This document shows, in pieces, positions 22,450 to 31,574 of a stretch of 37,176 bases of DNA. Each line of letters opens with the position of its first letter. Position 1 is the stretch's first letter. The notes under the pieces were generated by a model, which had not been told where the DNA came from, searched no databases, and saw nothing but the letters and a program-made list of their open reading frames with translations. This DNA comes from Sulfuricurvum sp. (GTDB lineage: Bacteria > Campylobacterota > Campylobacteria > Campylobacterales > Sulfurimonadaceae): contig JAQTLL010000009.1 in assembly GCA_028714915.1 (NCBI GenBank), positions 1 through 37,176 on the forward strand. The letters run 5' to 3'. Both the position numbers and the translations under genes were made by a program.

Positions 22450-23319
22450 ATGAAACAAAAAGAGAAGGAAATAACGTTAGAACCCAACTCTAAAGTAGAT
22501 AAAAAAGAATCATACGAGTATGCGGAAGTGTTGAAACAGGTTATTGTGGATAAAAAGGCTGAACTTGACACTTTGAAAAACCAGATCATGAGTTTACAGG
22601 GCAGGTTGCAGACTACACAAGCATCGATCTTACAGGAAAAAAATGCGTTCGACAACCATACAGCCCACGAGAATAAAAAGATCGAAGATGCTCAAAAGAA
22701 ACTTAAATCGGATACCGATGAATCGTTGCGTAAAGTAGATTATGCCCAGAGGGACATGACAAAACGCGAGACTGAACTATCTTTACGCGAGCAGAGGATC
22801 AAGGATTTAGAAGATGAGAAGAAAAACCTTATTGACCAGAGGATAACATTAGGCAAATTGAGTTTTGATCTTGACCTCAAACTCAAATCCGCGCAGGAAA
22901 CAAAAGATATTGCCGACGAGAAAATCAACAGTTGTGCCGCTAAATCCGCAGAACTCGACAAAAAAGAGAAAGCGGTAGAAAGCCGTAACCGCGATATTGA
23001 CGGCAGAGAAGAAAAAGTCGCTGCCGATTTGAAACAGGCAAAATCATTGAAAACCGAGATAACACAACTGCGTGATGAGATCAAACCGCAGTTAGAAGCG
23101 TTAGAGAACAAGAAACAAGCGTTGATACTTGAACAGAAAAACCTGGACACGAAGTTGGAGCAGGTAGTTACCGAGAATGCTAAAACGCAAGAACTGTTGA
23201 CTCAGATGGAAGCCCGGACAAAACAGGTCGAAGAAAAGAAAAAAGAGTTGTTCGCTAAAGAAACCGAACTTTCACAAAGAGAAGCAAGGGTAGTGTTATT
23301 GGAGATATCCGGTGCGTAA
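22450..23319 (+). CDS. Long coiled-coil protein of structural module
   Basis: A 289 aa protein (the second of two adjacent ATGs has better spacing to AAGGAG). Almost the whole length is charged helix with heptad character (LDTLKNQIMSLQGRLQTTQA, REQRIKDLEDEKKNLIDQ, QVEEKKKELFAKETELSQRE). No signal peptide or membrane segment. Position between the Wzy_C-like gene and the adaptor suggests a structural or scaffold-like role; homologues not recognised. Confidence 0.65.
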   Translation: MKQKEKEITLEPNSKVDKKESYEYAEVLKQVIVDKKAELDTLKNQIMSLQGRLQTTQASILQEKNAFDNHTAHENKKIEDAQKKLKSDTDESLRKVDYAQRDMTKRETELSLREQRIKDLEDEKKNLIDQRITLGKLSFDLDLKLKSAQETKDIADEKINSCAAKSAELDKKEKAVESRNRDIDGREEKVAADLKQAKSLKTEITQLRDEIKPQLEALENKKQALILEQKNLDTKLEQVVTENAKTQELLTQMEARTKQVEEKKKELFAKETELSQREARVVLLEISGA

Positions 23320-23656
23320 TTTTTGGGGCGGGAACGAAGGCACGCGGCAAAGCGACGGGCGGATACTTGTTGGGGGAGTAGCGTTATCGGATACATTGTC
23401 TACGAACCTGGTTGTTAATAACGTCGCGCTGTTAGCTCCAACAACGGCATTAAAAAACAGGAAATGGGTTTTTATCCTGAATGCCGATGATGCCGATTTC
23501 GTATATATCGGCGGGGCTACAGTCTCCACGACTAATGGATTTACATTGTACCCACACCAGGCAGCATTCATACCGATATCCGATGACGCTGCCGTTTACG
23601 TTATTTCCACCGGCGCCGCGGTTAATGCCGATGTAAGGGTATTGGAAGGAGCGTAG
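23312..23656 (+). CDS. Small beta-rich structural protein (114 aa)
   Basis: GTG start with GGAG upstream, overlapping the previous gene by 8 bases. The product is beta-rich (KWVFILNADDADFVYIGG, GFTLYPHQAAFIPIS, AAVYVISTGAAV), similar to small phage head or tail decoration domains. It precedes the adaptor by one base. No signal peptide. The exact role is unknown. Confidence 0.6.
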   Translation: MRNFWGGNEGTRQSDGRILVGGVALSDTLSTNLVVNNVALLAPTTALKNRKWVFILNADDADFVYIGGATVSTTNGFTLYPHQAAFIPISDDAAVYVISTGAAVNADVRVLEGA

Positions 23657-23657
23657 C

Positions 23658-24779
23658 ATGAGGTTTATCGACATAATCCTGGATGTTGAGAGTATATCCC
23701 TTGTTAAAGATAATAGACCTATGGTCAAACGGGCAATAAATGCGACGTTACAGCGCGTTCACCAGGCTCATAATTTCCCTTATTACCTGCAAGATAAAGG
23801 AGTGATCCAGACCACCGCCGAGTATACAGACGGGACGGTAACTGCGGTCAACGGCGATGCTACGATCACGGGAATACTTACGGCATTCACATCAGCGATG
23901 GCAGGAAGGAAGTTCAGGAAAGGCGGGGAAACGGCGTTTTACAGGATAAAGTCCGTTACATCAGGGACAGAGTTAGAACTCGAAACCCCGTATTATGGGA
24001 CTACTGACGCAACGGGAGAAACTTTTTCAATATTCAAAGACGAGTTCAGGTTAGCTCCTGACGTTGACCAGTATAAATTTTTAAGGCAGATTGAGAACGG
24101 GGAAATTTTGTTTTCTACTCATCCGGCGAACTTCGATTCAGCGTATCCCGCGCCGTCGTTTATGGGAAACCCTAATATCGAAGTCATGGTAGGGACGCAG
24201 ATGGATACTTATGACACCGGGTCTGTTTCAGGTTCATCCGGGTCAAAGACTTTAACGGGTGTTGGAACAGGGTGGACATCAGTTGAAGGATTAGGGCAGG
24301 GATCGCAACTCACGATAGGCGATTATGTGTATATGGTCAAATCCGTTGATTCCGACACTCAAATAACTTTGTATGATAAATTAGCCCAAGCCGTAACTGC
24401 CGGAACGTCGTACAGCATACTGTTAAACAATCTTCGTGTCCAGTTATTGAATATCCCCGATGAAGCTAAAAATTTGTATTACCGATATTTCAGGATACCA
24501 CAACCGTTGGTAAACGATTATGATATCCCAGATATGCCGATGGGATGGGATTGGATACTACCGTACGGCGCGTTATCCCAAATGTTTTTACAAAAAGGGG
24601 ATTTAAGTAAATCTTATCAGATAACAGAAGCCAGGTTTTTAGCGGAGTTAGACAAGATGAAACTTAAAGTCGGGTCATTTACTCCTGACAGGATTTATCA
24701 CAAGAAACCGATGCAAAGGAGACGCAATGTATCGTTGGGTCAAGAACCTTCTGGTTATCGCTGGTATTATTGCGGTTAG
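23658..24779 (+). CDS. Head-tail adaptor/connector protein
   Basis: A 373 aa protein that follows the small structural gene directly. The N-terminal helices (FIDIILDVESISLVKDNRPM, KRAINATLQRVHQAHNFPYYLQ) and C-terminal helical region (GALSQMFLQKGDLSKSYQIT, RFLAELDKMKLKVG) flank a beta-rich insertion (SGSSGSKTLTGVGTGWTS). The helical parts resemble podovirus adaptors (gp4-like) that sit under the portal. No signal peptide. Its last 53 bases also encode the signal peptide of the next gene. Confidence 0.65.
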   Translation: MRFIDIILDVESISLVKDNRPMVKRAINATLQRVHQAHNFPYYLQDKGVIQTTAEYTDGTVTAVNGDATITGILTAFTSAMAGRKFRKGGETAFYRIKSVTSGTELELETPYYGTTDATGETFSIFKDEFRLAPDVDQYKFLRQIENGEILFSTHPANFDSAYPAPSFMGNPNIEVMVGTQMDTYDTGSVSGSSGSKTLTGVGTGWTSVEGLGQGSQLTIGDYVYMVKSVDSDTQITLYDKLAQAVTAGTSYSILLNNLRVQLLNIPDEAKNLYYRYFRIPQPLVNDYDIPDMPMGWDWILPYGALSQMFLQKGDLSKSYQITEARFLAELDKMKLKVGSFTPDRIYHKKPMQRRRNVSLGQEPSGYRWYYCG

Positions 24780-26343
24780 TGCGACATCATGTTACGCTCA
24801 ACTCTCCTGGAAGAAATCTCGATACTTCCAGAACTGGGGCGGGCTTAATGATAATGTTGCATCTACTGAAATAGCCGACAATGAAGCCACGGATATACAA
24901 AACGTGGTATTCGATACCGGCGGGTCAATTAAGAAACGGTATGGATATGACACTATTCCCTGGGCTTCAAAAGTGTCAACCGGCACGACTGTTTGCGTCA
25001 ATGGTGTTTCTTATTATAAACAGAAAGACGGGGATAAGTATCTCGTCGCTGTAATTAATTCCGACACTACATTAAAATTCTATTATTTACCATACCAATC
25101 CGGCGGCGACGTATCCGGCCCGTGGATTGACGTTACCAGCGGAGCGGTAACTTCGTTTTCTAATAATTACCTGCCGACATTCGCTTCATGCTCTGATTCG
25201 CTTATAATCGCCGTTCCAACTACGTTGAACAAGAAACCGTATGTTTTTACCGGCGGGACTATCGGGTATATGGATTCGGATTCCGATACTCCATCTTGCA
25301 CTATTGTCTGCTACCATAAAAACCATTTATTCACTAATGACGCGGCTAATACGTCGCGTATATGGTTTTCCGCATTGGGAATCACTTATGATTTTTCGGC
25401 GATAGATTTCATAGATGTCGGGTCTGACGATTCCACTAAAATAACGGCGATTGTATCCGCATTCGAGGGATTATACATCTTCAAGGAAAAATCCATTTGG
25501 CGGTTATCCGGGTATGACCGCGATTCATGGCAGTTGACTAAAATGGTGGATATAGGCACGCCATGCCCGCAATCGGTAACTGTTGCCGACAATGTAATAT
25601 ACTTTTTCACATCACAAGGCGATATTGTAGCGTATAACGGCGGGTATGACATACGGTATATATCCGCGAAAATAGGCAACACGATGGATGAAGTGAATTA
25701 TACCCGGTTGCCGTACATTTTAGCTACGACTATGCCGGATAAAAGCGGCGACGTGTACTTCGCGTTCACTGACCATACATCATCGACTAACGATAGGATA
25801 CTCGTATACGATACGACATACGACGCTTGGATAAAGTTTTCAGGGTTGAACGCTAACTCTATGTGTACTGCTCCTGACGGCAATAATATAGACCATTTAT
25901 ACTTCGGTGATTATTCGGGGTATGTCCACCGTTACCCATCTTCCGAATATAATGACGGGAATATATTAACATCACCCATTGTATCATTCTACCAGACCAA
26001 ATGGTTCAATTACCCTGAAATCGATCGGCAAAAGTATTTACGGGTATTAAAAACTTATGTCTTATCCGAAACCACGTCAAATACGTACCTCACGGTAAAT
26101 ATGCGGTCTGATTATGAAACTGGAGGCGATACCGATAATATCCTTTTAACAAAAGTAGGCGCATTGTGGGATTCAGCAGTATGGGATATGGACATATTCG
26201 GCGGGCAAACGCTTATCATAAATCGCAAAGAAGTGGATAAAGGAAAAGAGATGTTCCAATTGAAATTCGGCAATAGCAAAAACAGCCAGGGGTTTACCTT
26301 ATTGGGGTTCGAGACTTTCGTGGAGAGCGGCGATGCCACTTGA
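24727..26343 (+). CDS. Beta-propeller-type tail/stabilisation protein with signal peptide
   Basis: A 538 aa protein. After a 24-residue signal peptide (MYRWVKNLLVIAGIIAVSAT, cleavage after …SCYA) comes the pattern of phage tail-tube or stabilisation proteins: YFQNWGGLNDNVASTEIADN, EATDIQNVVFDTGGSIKKRYGY, then repeated beta-blade segments (FEGLYIFKEKSIWRLSGYDR, DNVIYFFTSQGDIVAYNGGY). Homologues normally begin near the GGLN motif, so the signal peptide is extra. The start is supported by AAAGGAG 5 bases upstream. The gene overlaps the adaptor by 53 bases and the HNH gene on the other strand at its end. Confidence 0.75.
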   Translation: MYRWVKNLLVIAGIIAVSATSCYAQLSWKKSRYFQNWGGLNDNVASTEIADNEATDIQNVVFDTGGSIKKRYGYDTIPWASKVSTGTTVCVNGVSYYKQKDGDKYLVAVINSDTTLKFYYLPYQSGGDVSGPWIDVTSGAVTSFSNNYLPTFASCSDSLIIAVPTTLNKKPYVFTGGTIGYMDSDSDTPSCTIVCYHKNHLFTNDAANTSRIWFSALGITYDFSAIDFIDVGSDDSTKITAIVSAFEGLYIFKEKSIWRLSGYDRDSWQLTKMVDIGTPCPQSVTVADNVIYFFTSQGDIVAYNGGYDIRYISAKIGNTMDEVNYTRLPYILATTMPDKSGDVYFAFTDHTSSTNDRILVYDTTYDAWIKFSGLNANSMCTAPDGNNIDHLYFGDYSGYVHRYPSSEYNDGNILTSPIVSFYQTKWFNYPEIDRQKYLRVLKTYVLSETTSNTYLTVNMRSDYETGGDTDNILLTKVGALWDSAVWDMDIFGGQTLIINRKEVDKGKEMFQLKFGNSKNSQGFTLLGFETFVESGDAT

Positions 26344-26938
26344 TGAGAGATTTTCTTATTTTATCTCTTGTATATTGGGAAACAGGATGACCAATTTGAT
26401 GACCTTTTTGAGTACCACTATTTTTATCATAAAGAGCATGCCAACGCATATGAGTGGATTTATTAGGAAACAATATAAGGTTTTCAATGCGATTATCAAG
26501 TTTATTGCCATTGATATGATGAACAATCTCTTGAGGTTTAAGCAATCTGCCAAGATGTTTCTCTATAACCAATGTTTGTTCAGCAACACATTTACTATAT
26601 TCGCAACTTTTCGGATGATTAGGTTTAAATATACATTTATATCCGTTAATTATTCTAAAAAGTTTCTTAGGTTTATTAAATCTACTGTTCCCGGATTTTC
26701 TTCCCGATTCAGCAACTTTTTTAGATGTTTTAGCGGTAAGTCCTTTATTCCAAGAAGAAAGACCAAGCCTATATTTATTTCCAACCATAAAGGGATTGTG
26801 CCGTCCTTTCCAATAACTTGGTTTATTAATATGCGCACAATGATTAGAACAAAATCTTTTTGTTATCCAATAACGCATACCCTCATTCGGTTGTTTAATA
26901 ATTTTTCTACAGCAACGGATACATTTTTTAGTAAGCAT
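26294..26938 (-). CDS. HNH homing endonuclease
   Basis: The only minus-strand gene. The 214 aa product has an N-terminal Cys4 site (C6, C9, C30, C34), a NUMOD3-like segment (YRLGLSSWNKGLTAKTSKKV) and an HNH nuclease motif (EKHLGRLLKPQEIVHHINGN then LDNRIENLILFPNKSTHMRWH). Such free-standing enzymes cut phage DNA lacking the insertion and spread by repair. Its 3' end overlaps the upstream tail gene by 50 bases. It has its own consensus promoter. It probably inserted between two tail genes, leaving the next gene without a clear ribosome-binding site. Confidence 0.9.
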   Translation of the reverse strand: MLTKKCIRCCRKIIKQPNEGMRYWITKRFCSNHCAHINKPSYWKGRHNPFMVGNKYRLGLSSWNKGLTAKTSKKVAESGRKSGNSRFNKPKKLFRIINGYKCIFKPNHPKSCEYSKCVAEQTLVIEKHLGRLLKPQEIVHHINGNKLDNRIENLILFPNKSTHMRWHALYDKNSGTQKGHQIGHPVSQYTRDKIRKSLIKWHRRSPRKSRTPIR

Positions 26939-26959
26939 ATTTTTTGCCTTTCCGAAAAA

Positions 26960-26988
26960 AGTATACTATATTTTAACAGTTGTGTCAA
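26960..26988 (-). promoter_or_regulatory. Consensus sigma70 promoter of HNH gene
   Basis: On the minus strand: TTGACA (26988-26983), a 17-base spacer and TATACT (26965-26960), then AAAGG and the HNH start 22 bases on. It reads against the late operon. Confidence 0.85.
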
Positions 26989-27003
26989 CCATTTTATTAT
27001 GCT

Positions 27004-27312
27004 ATGAATAAATACATAAAACTTATAGTCATACTATTCGTATTGTTTATAGGGTTTAAGACCGTACAGGCTAAAGTTATCAGCACGTCCGCGCCGTATA
27101 CTAATCAGACCGTGGAAGAACTTAATTACAACCGGGAGTTGTATGACAATGAGGGGATAATCGAATTTGTTACTACTAATCCCGACGGGTCGCGGACAGG
27201 GCGTAAAGGGGAAACGGTTATTTTGTATACCGGGGGAAAATATTATCTTGAAACTTGCGTTACTGGGTCAACGACTTATTGGAGAGGGATTGAGTTGACG
27301 GATACACCTTAA
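27004..27312 (+). CDS. Small exported protein (102 aa)
   Basis: ATG at 27004, with a signal peptide of about 23 residues (MNKYIKLIVILFVLFIGF, cleavage after …TVQA). The mature part of about 79 aa is beta-rich and polar (VEELNYNRELYDNEGIIEF, KGETVILYTGGKYYLETC). No ribosome-binding site is visible, perhaps because of the HNH insertion just upstream. Family unknown; position suggests a tail accessory protein. Confidence 0.6.
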   Translation: MNKYIKLIVILFVLFIGFKTVQAKVISTSAPYTNQTVEELNYNRELYDNEGIIEFVTTNPDGSRTGRKGETVILYTGGKYYLETCVTGSTTYWRGIELTDTP

Positions 27313-27325
27313 ATCAGGAGAGATC

Positions 27326-28219
27326 ATGAAAAATATTCTGTGGTTAGTCTTTTTACTATTGTTCGTCGGAAAAGCTGAATCAGCGCCTACAACCACGATG
27401 TCCGTGCCTAATAGTTTTTCAGGTGGGACAACGATTTTGTCATCCGAAGTAAATGACAACAATTCAGAAATACAGGATAAGTTTAATACGCATAGCCATG
27501 AAGATATTACCAAAGTAGGGACAATAAACACAGGCACATGGTCAGCCGGGACGGTAGCTATCACCGTAGGCGGCACGGGACAAACGACTTCTCATGCCGC
27601 ATTTACCGCGCTTGCCCCGCTTGTTACGTCCGGTGGCATAATATCGTTTAACGGATCATATTCCGAAGAAATTACGCCGAATATCAGCGGGGCAGTATTG
27701 ATGTTTCAAGGCGGGACTTATAGGACGGTATTTACCGACAAAATACCGATTACATCTATGGCATCAGGCGCAGTTATCCAAATAAAATGGAATGAAGTCA
27801 ATAAGGTTGCGTCAGGGACAACGGCTATTCCTTATGACAACACCGTGCCTCAAGATACAGAAGGCGATCAATATATGTCATTATCATTCACGCCGAAAAT
27901 GACTACAAGTTATTTGAAAGTAGATGTGGCAAGCCATTTTTCCAATGCGGGAAATAATAGGATAGCTGTAGCATTATTCGGTCAATGGTCGCACAGCGCA
28001 TTAGCTGTTGGCGGGTCTGGTGATGACGGGTCAGCGGACGGGATTGAAAACATATCGTTTACGAAATACCTTACAACTGCGACCACTGCGACATTGACAT
28101 TCAGCGTCAGGGCTGGAGCAGCAGGGGCAACAACGACATTTAATTCACAAGGTGGCACGTCATACTGGGGTAACGGGTCAGTGCCATCGAGCATAACAAT
28201 TTCGGAAATCCGTGGATAA
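27326..28219 (+). CDS. Tail fibre/receptor-binding-type protein with signal peptide
   Basis: A 297 aa protein. Signal peptide about residues 1-20 (MKNILWLVFLLLFVGKAESA). An N-terminal fibre-like segment contains SGGTTILSSEVNDNNSEIQ and the common phage-fibre motif GTINTGTWSAGTVAITVGG-TGQTT. The C-terminal half is beta-rich (YLKVDVASHFSNAGNNRIAV), like a jelly-roll receptor-binding domain. AGGAGAG precedes the ATG. The fibre motif supports a virion role, which makes the signal peptide noteworthy. Confidence 0.7.
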   Translation: MKNILWLVFLLLFVGKAESAPTTTMSVPNSFSGGTTILSSEVNDNNSEIQDKFNTHSHEDITKVGTINTGTWSAGTVAITVGGTGQTTSHAAFTALAPLVTSGGIISFNGSYSEEITPNISGAVLMFQGGTYRTVFTDKIPITSMASGAVIQIKWNEVNKVASGTTAIPYDNTVPQDTEGDQYMSLSFTPKMTTSYLKVDVASHFSNAGNNRIAVALFGQWSHSALAVGGSGDDGSADGIENISFTKYLTTATTATLTFSVRAGAAGATTTFNSQGGTSYWGNGSVPSSITISEIRG

Positions 28220-28230
28220 AGGAGAAAACT

Positions 28231-29238
28231 ATGGGATGGTCTGCTGGTAGAATTGCCGCTGCTCTTGGCACAGGGGGGATATCTGAACTTGTTGGCAATA
28301 TGTATGGTTCAACCGATACATCAGGAGCAGATGCCGGTATAACCGAAGCCGGGAAAGAAATGTATCAGCGCGGAGAAATGACAGATGAAGAAATATCGCA
28401 GTATTTATCATCGTTCGGGTTAGGGAATTACCTGTCAAATTATCTGACTAATGAACTTGGACAAACACAGGAAGAACAATATCAAAGTGGCGGAGAATTG
28501 AACCAGGCGTTGTATGCCCAAACGTTGAAAGATGCACAAAATCCTGAAGGGCCATACATCAGTTCGCTTGAACCGTCATTACAAGCAGCGGAAGATTATA
28601 TCAACAGATCAGCCCAGTCAAGAGGGTTATTGACATCGGGGATACCCATTGAGAGCATGGGCCGCGCAGGAGTTGAATTGAGCGTTAAAGACGCACTTGC
28701 GCGTATGCAAGCCCGTGAATCGTCATTAAACCGCGCAGGCCAGTTGTCGGAGTATATGGGCAACTCAAGACAAAATACATTGTCTAATTTAAGTTCTTTG
28801 TATGGTCAACAGCAATCAGCGGGGTTGAGTTCCAGGAGTAGGCAGGCAGGACAGGCGCAAGCGGCGGCAGGGTATACGGCATACCCATACCAGGCCCAAT
28901 TAGGTGATGTGTATGGCAGGAAATCGGCACAATACGCTTTGCCTGGTCAATTATTGCAAGCGGGGGCGTCGCTCGGCGGTGCGGCCATACTGGCGTGTTG
29001 GGTAGCAAAAGAAGTGTTCGGTTCATGGGAACACCCGAAAACTGTTTTAGCGAGGTATTATATAAACAACATTGGGCCAAAATGGTTCAAGAAATTTTAT
29101 CTTACTCACGGGGAAAAAATAGCGCAGTTCATATCTAATAAACCCATGCTTAAAATATGTATAAGGCCGTTATTTGAATTATTCGCGGGAATAACATTGT
29201 TTTCGGTGGCAAATAAAACGGAGGAACAATGGGATTAA
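28231..29238 (+). CDS. Internal/ejection-type virion protein (335 aa)
   Basis: No signal peptide. Gly-, Ala- and Gln-rich helical body (RSAQSRGLLTSGIPIESMGR, ARMQARESSLNRAGQLSEYM, SRQAGQAQAAAGYTAYPYQ), then a C-terminal module CWVAKEVFGSWEHPKTVLAR...FIKxP-like segments that recurs in phage proteins of the tail-tip or ejection region. Overlaps the next, larger ejection-type gene by 10 bases. Probably released from or through the tail at infection; inferred from pattern and position. Confidence 0.6.
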   Translation: MGWSAGRIAAALGTGGISELVGNMYGSTDTSGADAGITEAGKEMYQRGEMTDEEISQYLSSFGLGNYLSNYLTNELGQTQEEQYQSGGELNQALYAQTLKDAQNPEGPYISSLEPSLQAAEDYINRSAQSRGLLTSGIPIESMGRAGVELSVKDALARMQARESSLNRAGQLSEYMGNSRQNTLSNLSSLYGQQQSAGLSSRSRQAGQAQAAAGYTAYPYQAQLGDVYGRKSAQYALPGQLLQAGASLGGAAILACWVAKEVFGSWEHPKTVLARYYINNIGPKWFKKFYLTHGEKIAQFISNKPMLKICIRPLFELFAGITLFSVANKTEEQWD

Positions 29239-31076
29239 GCGATCCGTTTCAGACAACATTTGAAGGTGCGAGACAGGGGGCAAGTTCCTTCGGAAACGCT
29301 CTCACTAATATCGCACAACTTGTGTTGGCGAAGAAGATGGAAGATAAGAGGATTGAAAATGAGTTCAAGCAGAAAGAAAAACTTTTACGGGCAGAAGCAG
29401 GTATCAAACAAGAGTATGAACAAGTGAAACAGAAACGCACCCAGGATTTCATTGCCGGTTTATTGGGGGGCAAGGGGCAGCAGCAAGAGGGGATAGGGTC
29501 TGCGCTTATGGGTGGTGGACAAGGGCAGATGGCGGTAACTGGGTTTTCTCTTGACCCGAACACCGGAGACGTGAAATTAAGTTATGGTGAATCGCCGGAT
29601 GTAAAACAGAAACGGGAATTGGAAACAGAGAAGTTAAAAGAATCCCAAAAGAATATAGCTAAAATAGAACGGTTTGACGTTCTGGGTAAAAGGATAAAAG
29701 AGGAATGGCTTAAGACTTCACCGTATAAAGGAGCTATTACCAAAACCGGTCTTACCCCCGTTCTTGGCGCGTGGGATGTTTTCAAGAAGAATTTACAAGC
29801 TACTCCAGCACAGCAACAGGATGCGGCTTATTCTGACTTTGTGGGGGGAATACGAGCGCAATTGGCTCGTGCTATGGGTGATGTCGGAAACTTAAGCGAA
29901 TACGAACAAAAAGCGGTATTAAAGTTAATCCCGACACTGATGGATAATTATGATACAGGTATACTTAAACTCGGAAAACTTGCGGGATTGGTGGAAGATA
30001 TAAAAAATTCAAAGGGATTGAATAAACAACAGTCTACCGCTGAAGAAACTAAACTGCCTGCGGATTTAATAACGTCTCAATCCACGGATAGCGGGTTACT
30101 TGGTGGCGCATTGGGAATAGGAGCAGCCGCCGGCGCAGGAGTTGGATTACGTGCCGCAAACAGAGCATTAGCGCCACAACGCAGTAAACTTGCCTCAAAC
30201 CTTATGAACTCCATTATAAAACCGGCAGATAAAGAATATATGTTCGGTAAAAATCCAGGGTTAGCGGTAGCGCAAGAAGGCATTTCGGGAATAAGCCTTG
30301 AGAGTATCGGCACTAAAGTTGACCAGAGATTAAATCAACTCAACACTTATGCTAAAGAATTGCGGTCTTTAGATACGAATAAAGCAAAAGTAGTTAATTT
30401 GTCACAAATGTTAGATCCATTCCAAGACGTATTGGCTGAACTAAAAAAACAGCCATTGACACAAAAAGCAAAAATTGCCGAACTTGTTAAAATGACAAAA
30501 GATATCGCGGGCAATATTCCCGAAGGCAATGTAAAGAGTGTGCCGGTTGATGCGGCATACAATATTAAAGGCGTAGTCCAAAAAATGCAGAAATGGGAAG
30601 TCAAGACATCAGCCGATGACCTTATGAACAAAGCCCTTAAAAAGGTATACCATAATATTGATTCAGCTATAGACACGGCTATCCCAGAGTTGAAATCCGT
30701 CAATTCAAGAATATCTAATTTAATAAGCGCGAAGCAAGCTATCAAAAAACGGGTAATTGTTTTAAGCAAACAAGACAAAACGGCGTTAGGAAACCTTTTG
30801 ACTTTACCGATAAAAGGGACAGTAGGAAGCACGGCGGTAAAATCGAATCTCGCTAAAATACTAACGAATAGAATAGGGAAATTGGGTAAATCGTTGCCAC
30901 CGACATTAGGGGTTGCGTCCACTTTAATGGATGCAATAAAATTCTCAAAAAATCCTGGGGCGTATATGTTGCAACTTGTAGATCCAACGCTTGATATTCC
31001 AGATGATGTCATAAAGGATAAAAAGAAATTTGATGTATGGCTGGGTAAACTAATACAAGAAGAAGGCACAACTTAA
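29229..31076 (+). CDS. Large internal/ejection-type protein (615 aa)
   Basis: No signal peptide. An N-terminal coiled coil (KKMEDKRIENEFKQKEKLLR), a Gln- and Gly-rich linker, a helical domain (FVGGIRAQLARAMGDVGNLS), a Gly/Ala-rich hydrophobic stretch at about residues 286-305 (LLGGALGIGAAAGAGVGL) that could insert in a membrane, then a long helical C-terminal half. This layout fits podovirus proteins ejected to make a DNA conduit. No lytic domain is visible. Family not named. Confidence 0.6.
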   Translation: MGLSDPFQTTFEGARQGASSFGNALTNIAQLVLAKKMEDKRIENEFKQKEKLLRAEAGIKQEYEQVKQKRTQDFIAGLLGGKGQQQEGIGSALMGGGQGQMAVTGFSLDPNTGDVKLSYGESPDVKQKRELETEKLKESQKNIAKIERFDVLGKRIKEEWLKTSPYKGAITKTGLTPVLGAWDVFKKNLQATPAQQQDAAYSDFVGGIRAQLARAMGDVGNLSEYEQKAVLKLIPTLMDNYDTGILKLGKLAGLVEDIKNSKGLNKQQSTAEETKLPADLITSQSTDSGLLGGALGIGAAAGAGVGLRAANRALAPQRSKLASNLMNSIIKPADKEYMFGKNPGLAVAQEGISGISLESIGTKVDQRLNQLNTYAKELRSLDTNKAKVVNLSQMLDPFQDVLAELKKQPLTQKAKIAELVKMTKDIAGNIPEGNVKSVPVDAAYNIKGVVQKMQKWEVKTSADDLMNKALKKVYHNIDSAIDTAIPELKSVNSRISNLISAKQAIKKRVIVLSKQDKTALGNLLTLPIKGTVGSTAVKSNLAKILTNRIGKLGKSLPPTLGVASTLMDAIKFSKNPGAYMLQLVDPTLDIPDDVIKDKKKFDVWLGKLIQEEGTT

Positions 31077-31091
31077 CCAATGGAGGCAGCA

Positions 31092-31574
31092 ATGAAAAGA
31101 TTTGCAATAGCATTGATTCTGGTAATGTTGACCGCAGGGGTATCTTTCGCATACTCTGACCAAATAGCGTATACCGAAGATGTATACTGCTCGGAAAGCA
31201 CAACCAGTTGGCGGCAAACGTCAGGGGCAACAGTATACACCCGCCCTATTGACGTATGGAAAGGGGGGGACTATTTCGCAATATCTTATAGGGCGGTATC
31301 CGCAGCGTCAACACCCTGGCTTGCGATATACATGGAACAGTCTGACGTCCTGCCCGCGACTGACGGCGCAGCCGATAGCAACTGGGCAACTCCGTCAAAT
31401 GTTTGTATCATAAATGAGAAATTGATAGATGAGTCGGTGCATATAGACGCTATTTACCCAGTGCCGGTAAGGTATATGCGGTTCAAGATATTAGATCCGA
31501 ACGTGTCTTATGATGTTATTTCAGACTCGATGATTGATTTTATTAAAGTGCATAGGGTGGGGACTGTCAGATGA
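31092..31574 (+). CDS. Exported beta-rich appendage protein (160 aa)
   Basis: ATG at 31092, 5 bases after GGAGG (an in-frame ATG 12 bases earlier precedes that site). Signal peptide about 20 residues (MKRFAIALILVMLTAGVSFA). The mature part is beta-rich (WKGGDYFAISYRAVSAASTP, YPVPVRYMRFKILDPN) and resembles small carbohydrate-binding or capping modules, without a firm family match. First of a run of overlapping genes for exported proteins. Confidence 0.65.
   Translation: MKRFAIALILVMLTAGVSFAYSDQIAYTEDVYCSESTTSWRQTSGATVYTRPIDVWKGGDYFAISYRAVSAASTPWLAIYMEQSDVLPATDGAADSNWATPSNVCIINEKLIDESVHIDAIYPVPVRYMRFKILDPNVSYDVISDSMIDFIKVHRVGTVR

Noticed and set aside
26333..27007. Plus-strand open frame of 224 aa opposite the HNH gene
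   Set aside because: It is the antisense of a clear HNH protein, has no ribosome-binding site and shows no family features.
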